A stretch of 64,000 nt of DNA from Taenia hydatigena (lineage: Eukaryota; Platyhelminthes; Cestoda; Cyclophyllidea; Taeniidae). Below the pieces are notes generated by a model. The model did no database searches. It was given only the letters and a program-made list of their open reading frames with translations, and had not been told where the DNA came from. Positions 1 to 12,050 of the stretch are shown one piece after another (within the stretch, counting starts at the first letter, position 1; every line of letters begins with the position of its first letter). The DNA lies in NCBI GenBank assembly GCA_036345935.2, contig JADWOT020000009.1, forward strand, positions 7,583,381 to 7,647,380, read 5' to 3'. The translations under genes were made by a program, and so were the position numbers.

Positions 1-34
1 TAGACACTTTAGGCACCCCTTTTTTCTCATGCAG

Positions 35-3000
35 GTAAAGGAGAAGGGAGAAGCTGTGGCACCGACCACAAGCGACGACTACATCCGGCAGTACTACTCG
101 CGCTCGCGTCTTCATCACCTCTCGAAGTGGGCGGCGGATCTGCGCTACCTCGTGCGTTCCCTACGCCTGCAGGCGCGAGGTGGAAATGGTGGTGACGGTG
201 GAGAGTTGCTGCGTGCAGAGGTACAACGCCTTCAGACCGCAGGAGAGCCGACGGAGTTGGCGTTGCAACCCGTCAGCTCATCCGCTGCGGACGCACATCT
301 ACTTCCCCGTCTCCTCATGCACATCGACATGGATTGCTTCTTCGTGTCTGTCTGTCTGAGAAGCCGACCTGAACTCGTCGGTAGGCGTGCGCTGTAGAAT
401 TTTGATGCTTCGGCTTTCTAGGTGTTATTTCTCTTAGTTTCTTGGGGGACTCGCTGCTTCTCGTCGCAGAGTAAATAATCTTCAGGATCATAAAACCATT
501 TCGATTGATATTCGATATAGTCCGCGAAATCTATTGCTAGGCCATCGCTTGGTTTTTGAGATCTACTCCTACACTACCCCATCTGTTTTTTGCACTACTT
601 TATGTCATAATTTCTCAATTATAATTTAAATCCAGTATGTTCCTTGAGTCAGATACCGGCTTTCAATATTCATGTGTTTATCTCCACTTTGATCCTGATA
701 CTTGGCACTATCCTTGAGCATTCAAAGTCTTCTCTTAATTTGTGAATGTTGTTTGGGACTTAACTTTCCTTCGGATCTTCACGGTAGCGTCTTCGCACCT
801 GGTACACACACACACACACACTTTGAATTAGGTGCCAACTTCCGGCTCAGTGGGACAATTTAAGTTTCGGTAATTGATTTTTCGATCGGCCTTGATGTTG
901 ATTTTGTGGCATCTTTCGGTTGTGGGCTATGCGTCTCCCCTCCATTCGCTAGTTTTGACTGTCGCCTATCACCACGCTGTTTTTATGCTCTAAGGGACTG
1001 GGTGAGTCTAGCTCTCGCATTAATTAATTTGTAGAATTTCCGATAAAAAGTTATTTTGCATTTCTCCAACTGCACTTTATCTGTTGTTCTGTACTGTGCT
1101 AGGTCTCCCTGTTGCGGTAACTCACAGCAAAGGGAAAAAGGCTGAATCGTAAGTCGTCCTACTTGTTTTGATGCCTCTTATTTTGGTTTAATAACAATTC
1201 CTTTCTTTTTTTGTTTCCTTAGTTCCCTTTCAGAGGTGGCTTCGTGCTCGTATGAGGCCAGACGAGTAATTTCTGATATGCTTTACGTGCCACAATTTCG
1301 TTCGTTTAGCGATGCTAAGCTACGGTGTCCTCGATCTGTCACTTGTAGTTCGGTGTCACTAACGGGATGCACCTTGGCGATGCCCGTAAGCTCTGTCCTG
1401 ACTTGAGAACCGTTCCCTACGAATTCGACGCTTTCTACCGCGCTGCTAGAGACCTCTACAAAACTGTTTCCAGGTGAATTGCTCTTCACCTTCCCCCATT
1501 ACTTGAACAACTGTTTCTCGCGATAATGATATTTTCCGATTAGTGCTTGCATTCACGTGAAAGAATCGGTGCCTATTAACAAAATCAAGTGTATTTGAGG
1601 CTACCATTAGTGCACCTTTTTCAAATTTGTACCGTCCGAGGTATTTAACTCAAAATTGCACCGCTTAAATTGCCAATACAATTCGGTGTCAAATCAAATA
1701 TTTTGTTTAGTTTTGCATGATTAGAAGGTTACCTTATCATACGTGTTACTTTGTATAAAATAATTATTTTCGTGACTTGTAATTTGTATTTTTTCGCACC
1801 ATCTATTGTAAGATACCGACCCTCTCTCCATACTAGGACATTGAGCACGCGAGCCCTTGCACTTTTTTAGTTCTTAGCAGGGTCATCCAATCTAAGTATC
1901 CAGTTTCTTTGAAAAAGTGTTCTGATTTTGGGAGTAGCTCCCATAATCTGCTGAGATGCCTCTTTGCAGATTCTGTTTGCAAATCGAGGCAATCAGTTGT
2001 GATGAGATGTATGTGGACGTGACAGAACTGCTTGGCGTGAGAAGGGAGAAGGTGGACATACGTATGACGAGTCCGCTGGTTCTCGGAGCGCTTTTGCGAA
2101 GGCATGTGCACGCAGCGACGCAATGCACCGCAACCTGCGGCTTCGGTACCAACCGTCTCCTCGCCCGCCTTGCCACGAAGCGTGCTAAGCCCGATGGCCA
2201 GGCTTTCCTTCTCGGCCCTACCTGGCGCTGCCTCCACCTCTCATCGCCGTCGGTGGTAGCGAGCATCTGCGAGCTCTCCAGTCAGGAGGGGTGCAGTTAT
2301 CTGGATGAGTTGCCTCTCTCACAGCTGCCTGGTGTGCACTTGTGTTTTCCTGTTTAACACTAATGCTGAGCAGCCCAATGCGCCGGTGCTTCATTAGGCT
2401 TAAGTTTGTCTCGACGTTTTGAGGCATGCAGATCTGACAGTATGAAGGGGACTCGACACCGTGTTGAAACCAGATTGTAGCTTTCTGGGAAGGCATACAT
2501 CGCTGTCATCCTTCTACTTAGCCCCGATTCTATTTTGAGTGCCGTTAATAGTGGTCCTCGTGATCCCATTTATTTCGAATTTCACAAACGTGCTTTATGT
2601 GGTTTGAGCCTCATCATTTGACGGAACAAGGGTACTTGCAATGGGTTCATCACCGCCTTCAACGGATTTGCCTCGAGCATGTCTCTCTTATGAAGTGCAT
2701 TGAGAGAATTCACTGCTCCCGATGTGTTCCTAGAGGTTGAGTCGCGTAGTTTAGCTGGAAGATACCAACTGCTTTTGGTGGGAGTAATTGCTTAGAAGTA
2801 AATGTGTACATTAACAAAGTTCGCGATAGTGGGTAACTTCTCAATTGTGTCCCATTTCATCCCCATTCCTTACTGTCGTAGTTTCAATACTGCATCCTCG
2901 CCTAATTTATTCACGTCTTGCAGCATGAATAACCGCTTTTGTAGCAATATTCAAGGTGCTTTTTGAGAACGATTCCGGTTCAGTCGATCCCTGTTTCTGT

Positions 3001-6000
3001 ATTATTGTTAGACTGAAATAAGGGTAGGAGTGATTGCCAAAATCGACGCGGTTTTGATAGCCCTTCAGAGTTTCAGCAGTCGGTAACAAACACATCCCTT
3101 TTTTGTGTACCGGGCCAGTCAAGTTTGGAGTGTTGTTCTTTTGCAGTAGCTTAGCTGTAAACGAACTGTCTCCGAAGCGATTGAAAGGAATGCTAACTTG
3201 ATGTCAATTATTGTTATGAATGTGTTGAAGGGTTGAGGGACACTGTTAATTATAGGTGATATGGGAATGGTCCCATGTTCCAATCCTTAAGGAGGGAGGG
3301 AAAGGGAGCGGATGATACCCATCCATGAGTTGTAATTATAAAAGTATAATTCTGTAAGTCTCGTTTTGTGTCTTCGTTTTTCTTTATCCAGGTGTGGGGC
3401 GACACATGTTTAACCAGATTGCAAGGACTTTTGGCGTCTCGACGTGCGGCCAACTTCTGAAGACAGTCACTCATGCTCAGCTTTCTTCTTTGCTGGGCGC
3501 GAAAACAAGTCAAAGAATTTTGCAACTCTGTCGGGGAAATGTACGCTCTATTTGTGCAAATGCATATTCTAGCCTTGTGGGCCATTGATAGCTATTATGA
3601 AAGCCTTCGGGTGCTTTAATAATCCTAAGATACTTTTGAGAGCTCGAGGTCCGTTGAAAACAATCCTACCCGTTTTGTTTAATTTTAGCCTGAGGGCTTT
3701 CTGATCACAATTAATGGCATAAGAAAGCGGTTGTATTTCTATTTGAGGCGACAGTTAAGGCCTTTTTAGGTTTTAAATCAGACGATGACATTGCTCTTTG
3801 TTTTTTTTTATGTTCGTTTTTCAGGACTCGTCCGAGTTAACCCTGGACAGGTACGCCAAATCAATTTCGGCTGAGATAAACTACGGTGTCCGCTTATCTT
3901 CAGTAATGTCTTTTTTCTTATCGGTTGTTTTTTTTTCAAAATTGCATTTGTGCTTTGTGTGACTGTAGCTTCTTAACTTCCTAGTGGTCAGAAGTAGAAA
4001 AATTCGTGGGCGACTTGGCGAAAGAGCTCTCCTCTCGATTGGAGAACGCCGCCGCGGAGTCAAAGAGCGGCTTCGGCGTGGTGGGAAAGAGCCTTGCCGT
4101 GCATCTTCTCACTCGAAGGCCCGATCAGCCTGTGGAGTCAGCCAAGTTTCTGGGTAGATGTCCACTTCGCTCCTGTTACCAAAGTGTTCGATATCAGTTT
4201 CATTGCTCATCTTTTGGGGTAACTGGTAGTGATGCACGCACATGTTTAATACATGTTCGTACGCAAGACTACAAAATCGTTCGGTCTCTATCCTACTCCC
4301 GTATGATGTTTTAGTGATAGTAAGACTGTTAAGTATTGTTGCGGTGTGATTCCCTCCTTCGGACCAATTGGTGGGCTTTTCTGGCCCTTAAATTTCCTCA
4401 AGTTGAAGCAGATTTTTGCTAACGTCCTTCGCTTTCCCCTAGGTCATGGGATATGCGATAGTTTTTCGAAGATTGTTCCACTTCCCAAGGCCACCGCAGA
4501 TTCTGCGGCTATCGCGAGCGCCTGTCTCTCTGCTCTCCGACGCCTTGGCCCCAATCCGTGTGATATTCGCGGGGTATGATCAATTGGGGGAACATTGTTG
4601 TCAGGCTTGGCCATAGAATGTGTATAATTGGCGGTGTGGTTTAGTAAGCCATGTGTATGTGTACTGATGTGCGACATCTGGCTCCCTTGCCCTCAAATGT
4701 TTATTTTTTCTACTTCCTCTCAGATATCTGTTTCATTTACACCACTTGGGGTCATTGGATCCCTTCACTAATTTGAGTTTACGGTAGATTCATTGCCTTC
4801 CCCCATCTGTCTTAAACAGATTATTTTCATGTCTTTGGTAGCTACGCTTGCACTAGCTGAAGTGAAGAGCTGTCATTTGGTTCCTTGTCCAGTAACACTA
4901 ATGCCTTTACGATGCGGCATTTGAGATCTAGAATTGAGTTTATAACCCACTTTTTGGCGTTAGGTGAATGTTACATAATACGTTGGGCAACTGAACACCG
5001 CTGGCTTCTCTCATCGAGATGGCGAGCGATAAGCGATTAAGTTTTAATAAAGGCGATTTCTCGACTGCCTTATCACTGGCTAATCAACCGACCGGATAAG
5101 ATGTGACCATATTAATGTTTTATAACATCCTAGCTGGGCCTTCAAATGCAGCGTCTTTCACCTTCCTCACCACTGAAGAACCAGTCATGTTTAGAGAAGG
5201 GCAAATCAAGACGTGATCCGCCCGTAGAAGCAGCTTCATCGATTACACGTTTCCTAAAACCTCTAAATCTTGACCAAAGGTAGGTGCACATCTTCGTGCT
5301 AATTATTGCACATTATAGTGAGTAAGAGTGGTTTTCCCTGTTCGCAGTGACCACACTGACACTTCATCCACTCCCAACGAGGACATCAAAGACTCTGATT
5401 CTCTGTCTGATTTCGGTGACGCCATGTCGACTCCCTCTGTTGATTTTGACCAATTGTCCCCATCGGTAAGCCATAAGGCTATTTGCAGGTTCGATTTTTC
5501 GCTACTTTATGTTGTCTTCGTTCCGATAACACGGTTGTGATTTGATTAGGGCTTGTTGAGTGTTGTTCTAATTCGATTCGCCCATTCCAGGCGCAGGTCT
5601 ACTTTTAATTTGACAGTAGAGTGAAATCGTACCCAAATTGTACTCCCCATGGGGGCACTGATGTCGAAGCCACAATAATGAAAAACATGGATCCTAAGAA
5701 GAATAACCAAATTAAGGTCAACGCAATGCTCATCATCGGCATCCACCTTAAATGTACGCCGCTACAGTTCCTAGCCAACTCCTTGCCTTGATAGATGAGT
5801 AAGACGAAGGAAACCGCCCTTGCTTCATTTGTACTGGCATTAATGATCTCGACAAAGTGGGTATATAGTTGTGCGTATTAAAGGTACAAATGTTAAAGTT
5901 AGCTATATTCAACCAGTATGTAGACTTGACTCGCTTTGTCTTGCAACGTGATAGACCTGCCAGTAAGCAAAGGATTCAAATCTGAGTAATCTGCCATTAA

Positions 6001-7305
6001 TTTTAAAATAGGTTCGAAGCTACGCACTGCAATCCCAATTTTGAGTTGCACATTGAATTTCACATGCTTGAATTCGTGAGGACATCATTTTTTTACGCTT
6101 AGGAACCGAACAGTCCTGTTCACCCCATTGGACAACTTGAAGGTCAGCAAAAGCCTCCTGTGGAAGGTAACCAGGACGGAAAAGAAAATGTAAGTTACTT
6201 GACTCATCCGTGTATCTAAGTTATTTCGACTGACATAAATCAGTGGTTCAACACGTCATAGGCACCGACGGTTGACCTCCTTCCACACCAAACGAACAGA
6301 CCGCTTGAGGAGGTTAACGTGTTTGCCAAAAGGTCGGTGGACGAATTGGAAAACACGTTTGCGACGTGGATCGCCACGGAATCGGGTAGGTTCTCTGCTC
6401 CGTTTTACTCACGGTCTACTGATTTAAATCAGTAGCAAGCGTTGGAATGAGTGTCTTTTGCTACTGCAAACCTTTTCAAGATGGAAACCGAAAATGTTTT
6501 TTGTCTACCTGCTTAGATTTTTTTCACGCGCATAATCTAATAATTTTTCGAAGCACCATTTTCTTCATCCTATACGTCCTTTTGAACCGATAGTATTTAC
6601 AGTTTTTTGAGCTTTCTTTCGTTATTCATAGTCACCATTATTCAGGAGTCTTGGATTCCATTTTTGATGCGAATTATATGTAATTTGCTATTCATCTGAC
6701 TTTTCAAATCGTTCGATGAAATGCGGAATTTAACTCACTCCTAGCAAGAAGGTATGTCATTAGATGATTTAAACATATGTTGCTAGGTTATCGCCTCACT
6801 GAAGTAGTTGTTCTTATCCATTCAGTACATTCAAATTGCAATATCACTTGTTACAAAACCTACCTTGAGCACTATTTTTTGTGGATCTTTCTAGCGCTTT
6901 CGTTGTAGCAGATGTTATACAAGCTCGGAAATGGTTTCGATGTTCGATTACGGGCTGACCAAATCTCTAAATAAGTGTGCTAGATGTGGTCGTTTATCAT
7001 CGTTAGTTTGGATGCGGCATCTGGTTTGACTTCCTTCTGCCTCCACTCCCCAAGATCCGCTTGAGGAGGACCTATGTATGCTAGCGGACTATCTCATCTC
7101 TATCCTTCCGACGGACCTTGCGCGGGTGCGTATTCTGTTGCGCAGTCTGAGACGCCTTGTTGAGGGTGAGGGCGACGTGGCGGGGGCCGAACGCAGAACT
7201 AGTGGAGACGCATGGCGTCTCGCGTTCCGTCGCCTCCGCCTCACCATTGATTCAGCCTGCCGTCGTCACTATGACGCTGATGTGCTCGAAATTGACCTTG
7301 ATTAG
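35..7305 (+). CDS. REV1: REV1 DNA polymerase / deoxycytidyl transferase, 3' part (5' end outside window)
   Basis: Y-family translesion polymerase that inserts dCMP opposite lesions and scaffolds other bypass polymerases in the nucleus. Exons 35-380, 1103-1148, 1223-1265, 1349-1473, 1970-2331, 3392-3540, 3825-3902, 3985-4153, 4443-4573, 5134-5279, 5348-5465, 6103-6189, 6262-6385 and 7055-7305 join in phase (725 codons with stop). Seen: the pre-catalytic motif SRLHHLSKW; palm motif MHIDMDCFF with the catalytic Asp at 326-328; SCYEAR-type fingers (ASCSYEARR); the second catalytic pair in SCDE (Asp-Glu at 2001-2006); helix-hairpin-helix LPGVGRH; little finger SISAEINYG and AKFLGHGICD; and a C-terminal domain starting DPLEEDL that in the family binds REV7 and Y-family polymerases. 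The BRCT domain would lie upstream of the window. The linker between little finger and C-terminal domain is only about 158 residues, and I see no ubiquitin-binding motif in it. Confidence 0.93.
803..821 (+). repeat. CA dinucleotide repeat in REV1 intron
   Basis: acacacacacacacaca within the first intron seen (381-1102). Confidence 0.85.
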
Positions 7306-9081
7306 TCTCCTCCACCCTTTTACTTCTAATTCCATCTTCATATAGTCGAAGTATTTCATTAATAAGAGTGTTCAGCACGAATTTGTGACTCTATTTTTTG
7401 TATGGGTGCCTTCTTGGCCGTAACTGTGGAAAATATTGCATCAGCATATTTACCTAGTTATTGGCGTAAAGTTTCCCATTCTAACCGGAACCATAAGTGG
7501 ATCGGGAAATGTGGATGTTCTGGAAGCTTAAAATCGAATTTTCGCAAGTGTTTAAATTTATGTTTGACATTTCGTGTGAAGGTGAGTGGCTGCAGGTCAG
7601 CTAGGTGGTGGGATATGTCCGGTGTGCGTACGTACGTATTGGGCCTTTGAGTCGCTTATTCTCGTTTTCCCTGTTTGTTGTAGGATTCTCTTAGCTTGGG
7701 CTTTAACTTGAGTTTCCACCGTATGGGACTGTTATAATGCGTTCACTAGATCTCAGAGAGAGTTCTGCCTCTGAAGTCGTGCTCCTCGAAAACTGGAAGT
7801 GCAGTTGTCTCTAGATTAGGAGGTCCAGTTACGTATTCGGTCCGGGAGGCCTGGGGTCGACTACTTATCATAAATTGCTAACTGCTATTCACAAGCAGAC
7901 TTAGTACTCTGCATTACTCTTGGAACTGGGATCCACTATCCTTAAAACGTTGTCAGTGGGGTTTTGTAAATATTTATCAAAGTGCATGACTATTTTTTAT
8001 GTCTGGATATTCTGAAGTGAACTATGGTGGGATACGTGTCTGCACTTTAAGGTAGCCATCATTGGGGTATGCAGATCACTACGAATCTATCCTAGGTTCA
8101 GTTGGTTGATCGGCCTTCCTGTCTTTTTTACTTATCACTCAGACCAAGCGTTTCGTTGCTCGTGTTACATTTGATCGGGTTCCTTCTAGGTTTATGCAAA
8201 CACTTCCCACTTCGCACGTTCTGGCTGTTTCCCTGTGATGCAACCACCGAACTGTCATTCGTTGCGCGCGAGCAGCTAATCGTTGGTTAGTCAAATGATA
8301 AAACTCCCCGTCATCAATCTTTCTTTATGCTTTTTAAGTTAAATTAAATTCAGGGTGATAGTAGTTTATTTATCAATTTGGAAATGTAGTTGGAAGTTTT
8401 ATTAATGCGTGTTCTGGTATTCCGGCAACTTGAACTATTTTTCATCAAATTTTCACCGTCTATGTTATTGCAAAGCTGGAAATTTATTGCAATTATTATG
8501 TACAAATTGATGAAGTGTGGAAGCCCGGTTAGTGACTACTGCAAGACTGCAGCTCTTAGTGGAAGATTGAAGGTTCCAAAGGAAAGCACTGGAAGAAGAC
8601 ATGCATAAGTGGAAGATTATCAAAACCTACGCAGATCAATTCATAATTCATATTTCTTTCCCATCTTCTTACGTTGCTTCTCAACTAAAACAATAATAAT
8701 GAGAGATTATTATCATACTCTGATCATTGGACGGTTGTTGCAAATGTAACTAATACTTTTTGGAAAAGCGAATATGAGAACTTACAGTGAAGTGCTAGTC
8801 CCTCTCTAGCCTTTTTTTTCAATTCTGGAACAAAAAAATCCAGCACAGAAGATGAGTTGATTTGAGGGCTGAATCACATGAGTAAACTCGAAATGGACCA
8901 GGCAGAGGCATTTTAGTGGTAACTCCACAAATTTTATATTCCTTTAGTGTTCAAAAAATCAACTATTAAAACAGGCGGTGAAGTGAATAAAGTGAAATTT
9001 TGGAATACTTAAGGATATGTTGCGACATCTGTGTTCCTTATGGGGTACGTTAATATTACACAGTGGCTAGGCGGGAGGCTC
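7306..9081. other. Intergenic, REV1 to secreted peptide gene
   Basis: AT-rich sequence without a supported gene. ORFs of 60-80 codons occur, but they have no splice context or family resemblance. No clear AATAAA was found close to the REV1 stop; the first plus-strand AATAAA noted is near 8985, which is far for a 3' UTR. Confidence 0.5.
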
Positions 9082-9270
9082 TCATGTCAGGTCGGTAATG
9101 AGTAGACGCGTACCCTTGTGACGGTTGATACTCTCCATATCATCGTTGAGGAAGGGAATGTACTTATCCCTCAGATTGAAGTAATCCAAATAGTAGCCCA
9201 GAAAATCCGCCCTGCTGGACGGCGCGTGACAGACAAGGATGAAAAGGAGAAGGGCCAGAGTCTTTAGCAT
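9082..9270 (-). CDS. Small secreted peptide, 62 aa, intronless
   Basis: Single ORF from ATG at 9270 to TGA at 9082. It opens with a clear signal peptide: Met-Leu-Lys, then the hydrophobic core TLALLLFILV, then a likely cleavage after SSRA. The mature part is about 40 residues, rich in aromatic and charged residues (DFLGYYLDYF, then DKYIPFLNDD). It has no cysteine once the signal is removed and no dibasic-Gly neuropeptide site. I do not recognise the family. The 5' flank is locally GC-rich with a CCAAT box about 90 bp upstream, unlike the AT-rich surroundings, which supports a real transcription unit. It could also be the first exon of a longer gene, but no strong donor was seen before the stop. 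Confidence 0.5.
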   Translation of the reverse strand: MLKTLALLLFILVCHAPSSRADFLGYYLDYFNLRDKYIPFLNDDMESINRHKGTRLLITDLT

Positions 9271-9357
9271 CGTGCCGGCGTGGTGCTCTGTTCAATGATG
9301 TGCACTTTTTGAGTGTGCACGGTGAGAGGTCCACCGCTCGCACCTCACCGCGCTCCG

Positions 9358-9362
9358 CCAAT
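9358..9362 (+). promoter_or_regulatory. CCAAT box in GC-rich flank of the 9082-9270 gene
   Basis: CCAAT on the plus strand (ATTGG on the gene's strand), 88-92 bp upstream of the minus-strand ATG, inside a GC-rich stretch of roughly 9275-9420. NF-Y sites work in either orientation. No TATA box is visible. Confidence 0.3.
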
Positions 9363-9879
9363 GGGAGGGCGCCCACGCACTCCGACGCACTCCACGAGGC
9401 CCGTCGGTGGCGTGCAGATGTGAGATGGCACCTTGCATGTCTACAATCTGCTAATAGAGTAATTCAATTGGTGTTTTCATATCTGCTCAATCACCCACCA
9501 ATTTTGTCTTTGGCCTTCTCCATCCATTCATGAGTAGGTTTTTTATGCGATTCCATTTCAGTAGTCAGGCCCTGTATGAATAACCTAAATTTAACCCTAG
9601 AGATTAAACTCCCAGGTTCAACTGGGCTGTCATACTTTCGAGGAGAGGCGTGTACTCGCCATGGAAATTTTGCTTATACCGGCATTGAAAGGACCCTTAT
9701 TCAGTGTAATCATTCGCACTTCTGAGCCTTGCGAATCATTTCCTTACCGCGTGGCCGGAATCCACTTAGGTACATAAACCCATTGAGCTTGCACGTGTTT
9801 GCACTAAGGTAATTTGACTTCTTTGCGAAGTCTTGAGTAGGTTACAATTTTTCACCATTAATCGTAAACTAGTTTTGTT
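9363..9879. other. Intergenic, nothing recognised
   Basis: Apart from the GC-rich promoter-like first 60 bases, no coding, RNA or repeat signal was recognised. Confidence 0.4.
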
Positions 9880-9939
9880 TGCCAGACGTGTTTGCAATGG
9901 TGTGTGGTTGTTGCAATAAAGATGAGAGACTTATGACTC

Positions 9940-10075
9940 TGTAAATGCCAGTGACCCCAGAAAACTTTCCTCTCCTGTTTTATAGAAGTTTCAACTGATA
10001 GCTAATCACTGAGCCTTCTAGAGGTATGCTCCCCTCAGTCGCTGTATACTGATATGGTCGACTAGTTTTGACATA
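9940..10075 (+). repeat. Diverged direct repeat, copy 1
   Basis: Shares an ordered series of blocks with 11728-11850: gaccccagaaaa, tagaagtt, ccaactga-like, gagccttcta, and a final gactag. Divergence is substantial, with small indels. Interpreted as two remnants of the same retroelement family. Confidence 0.5.
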
Positions 10076-11727
10076 CATTCTGACAATTTGTGGCCAAATA
10101 TTCTCCACTGGATTCGTGGATGTCCCTCTCTATCGAAGAACTGAACGAAATCCAAATGCTTTAGCAGACGTTTTGAGCAATTTCGGGCCAAATTGTTAGA
10201 TATTGTTCCTGAAATGTGAACTTCTGCCCACACTGCCATCGGAACAAAGGTTGAGGGATTTTATTATAATTTAGATTTCATCCCTACATTTGGTTTTCAG
10301 TTTAGGTGGCATGGGAGTGTTTTTCGCTCTGAGTTCGCCGGCAGTGGCGGTCACTGAACTCCCGAACACCAGAGGTATACAAACTTCCTTCTGCTCAAGT
10401 CCCTGAGAGACCTGAACTTCGACGAGATTGTATCATTATTAGATGGAATTTTCGGTAAAAGATCTTCGTTTTTTAACCTGTATCACTTTCACCTGTCTGA
10501 AGTTGACAAAGTAAGGTGAAGAGAACTGTTCCAGTCGCACAGAAAGGATCACTCGACTTAAGGCAATGACTGATGACCAGTTCAAATGTCTCATTCTTGT
10601 CTGCAGCTTACAGTCATCCATGACTCTGATAATGAAGATCAGAACCTCTCGTTGACGATACAGACGGGAGCAACCGAATGCCAACTCCTGGTCGACCCCA
10701 AGTATGGCAACACTGCAGTTCAATGTGGGGGTAAAGATATTTCCTAGTTTAATGCTTTTCGTCAGTCCAATCATCCCAACCCACAAAGATTGAGCACCTC
10801 CAAATCTGGTCCGTGTCCCAACGACCGCCACACCGATGCCAAAACCAACGAAACGCCATCTTCATCCTGGCACTGCGGAGCCTAAGGCTTTTACATGTAC
10901 TACACCCACAGACGCCACAATTGTCCCTAATGCAACAGCATTGATAAAAAATTCGGGGTTATAGATCCCATTCATCCACCTTGAATGAAGACACTAAGAA
11001 GTAAAGAAAATATGGTCTAAGCAAGACCAATAAATTTTGTAAACCATCCAACATGATAAAATGCTTTCCAGATGAACGCATCCGATCACCGAAGCTTCAT
11101 CGCCTTTCGGCTCGATGGATGTTTAATACGACTGCATCTAGACACCAGTTTCGAAGCCACTATTATATTGTTTTGACTTGGCACATCTCAAGTTAATCAG
11201 CGCTCCAGATCCTTTCATGTCACAGCATCTGACGGAATGTGTTTCATTACAGAGGACAGCATTAGCTTACCGGCTCTCATCTGTTTCAACAAACTGGGTC
11301 TGGGAGAACTATCGGCCAAAGCCATCTATTATTATCCCAAGCAGTTTACAGCAGTTGTCGAAAACTCCATTCAACTTTATTCATCCCACTCAGACTTTCT
11401 CAATGATCAGTGCTGAAGTTCAAGAGGCGGCAGAATCCAACAAATTGTTAATGCAGGTGACAGGTTTCGTCAAGAATAGGTGGTTACTTTGCTATTCAAG
11501 CGACAACCCCAAACCACAATTCCATGCTGTACGTCGCCGAAGGTTGCCCAATGTTTGGCGACCATATTATTTCCTCCAGATTACCACATGTGAGAATACT
11601 TCTCCCATTTTGCATCGATCATCATGACATCATCTGTATGAAGTTCATTTCCAGAAGTTTTGCTAGCCAGTCACGCATAGACAAGGATATAACCGATTTT
11701 GTAAAAACTGTTGCGAGGACAGGTGCT

Positions 11728-11850
11728 AGAGATGTCTACGACCCCAGAAAAACGCTCCTTTTTGACTTTCTAGAAGTTCCAATTGACGGTTAAACTCCGA
11801 GCCTTCTAAGCCAGATGTGCTCTCACTCAGTCCTTCCTGATTGACTAGGC
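11728..11850 (+). repeat. Diverged direct repeat, copy 2
   Basis: Partner of 9940-10075, with the same block order. This copy lies directly after the integrase zinc-finger resemblance and so anchors the repeat to a Ty3/gypsy pol gene. Confidence 0.5.
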
Positions 11851-12050
11851 GTGCCGGTAACCATCCCAGCCTTAAGGTCAGTCAGCATACACACGTGTGT
11901 CTGGCATCACAAAATGACACACTGGCATATCTAGTTATCAAGGTTGTTCACGCTGGTCGTATCTCCTTCCGCTTACTCACACAACATGACAGCAGAGACA
12001 TCTGTTCTGAGGCTTTTATTTACTGATTATCCGGCTGGGAGCTCGATAAA

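Larger units (their letters stand above)
9880..12050 (+). mobile_element. Degenerate Ty3/gypsy retrotransposon fragments (RNase H end / integrase)
   Basis: The clearest part is 11400-11793. One frame gives AEVQEAAESNKLLMQVTGF then KNRW, matching the spacer before the integrase zinc finger (family pattern: acidic residues, L-x-x-V, R/G-W-P). The frame then shifts. From 11524 another frame gives VAEGCPMFGDHI, DHHDIICMKFISRSF and IDKDITDFVK, which fits the gypsy H2C2 zinc-binding domain (consensus G-C-L-x-x-G, H-x-G-H-x-G-I-x-R-M-K, D-x-D-I-x-x-x-V-x-x-C). The second zinc Cys pair is lost and stops are present. The segment 9940-10075 repeats 11728-11850, so at least two decayed copies lie here. 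Reading 10090-10200 also loosely fits an integrase core. Element ends are not identifiable. Confidence 0.6.

Noticed and set aside
4731..4772. Possible REV1 exon after ctctcag
   Set aside because: It reads to a stop and breaks the family pattern. The acceptor at 5133 gives LGLQMQRLSP, which continues the little-finger end in phase.
7090..7130. UBM-like LPTDL in REV1
   Set aside because: It lies inside the C-terminal domain helix region and aligns with that fold, not with an independent ubiquitin-binding motif.
10439..10831. 130-codon minus-strand ORF
   Set aside because: No start context, splice sites or family resemblance; it lies within retroelement debris.
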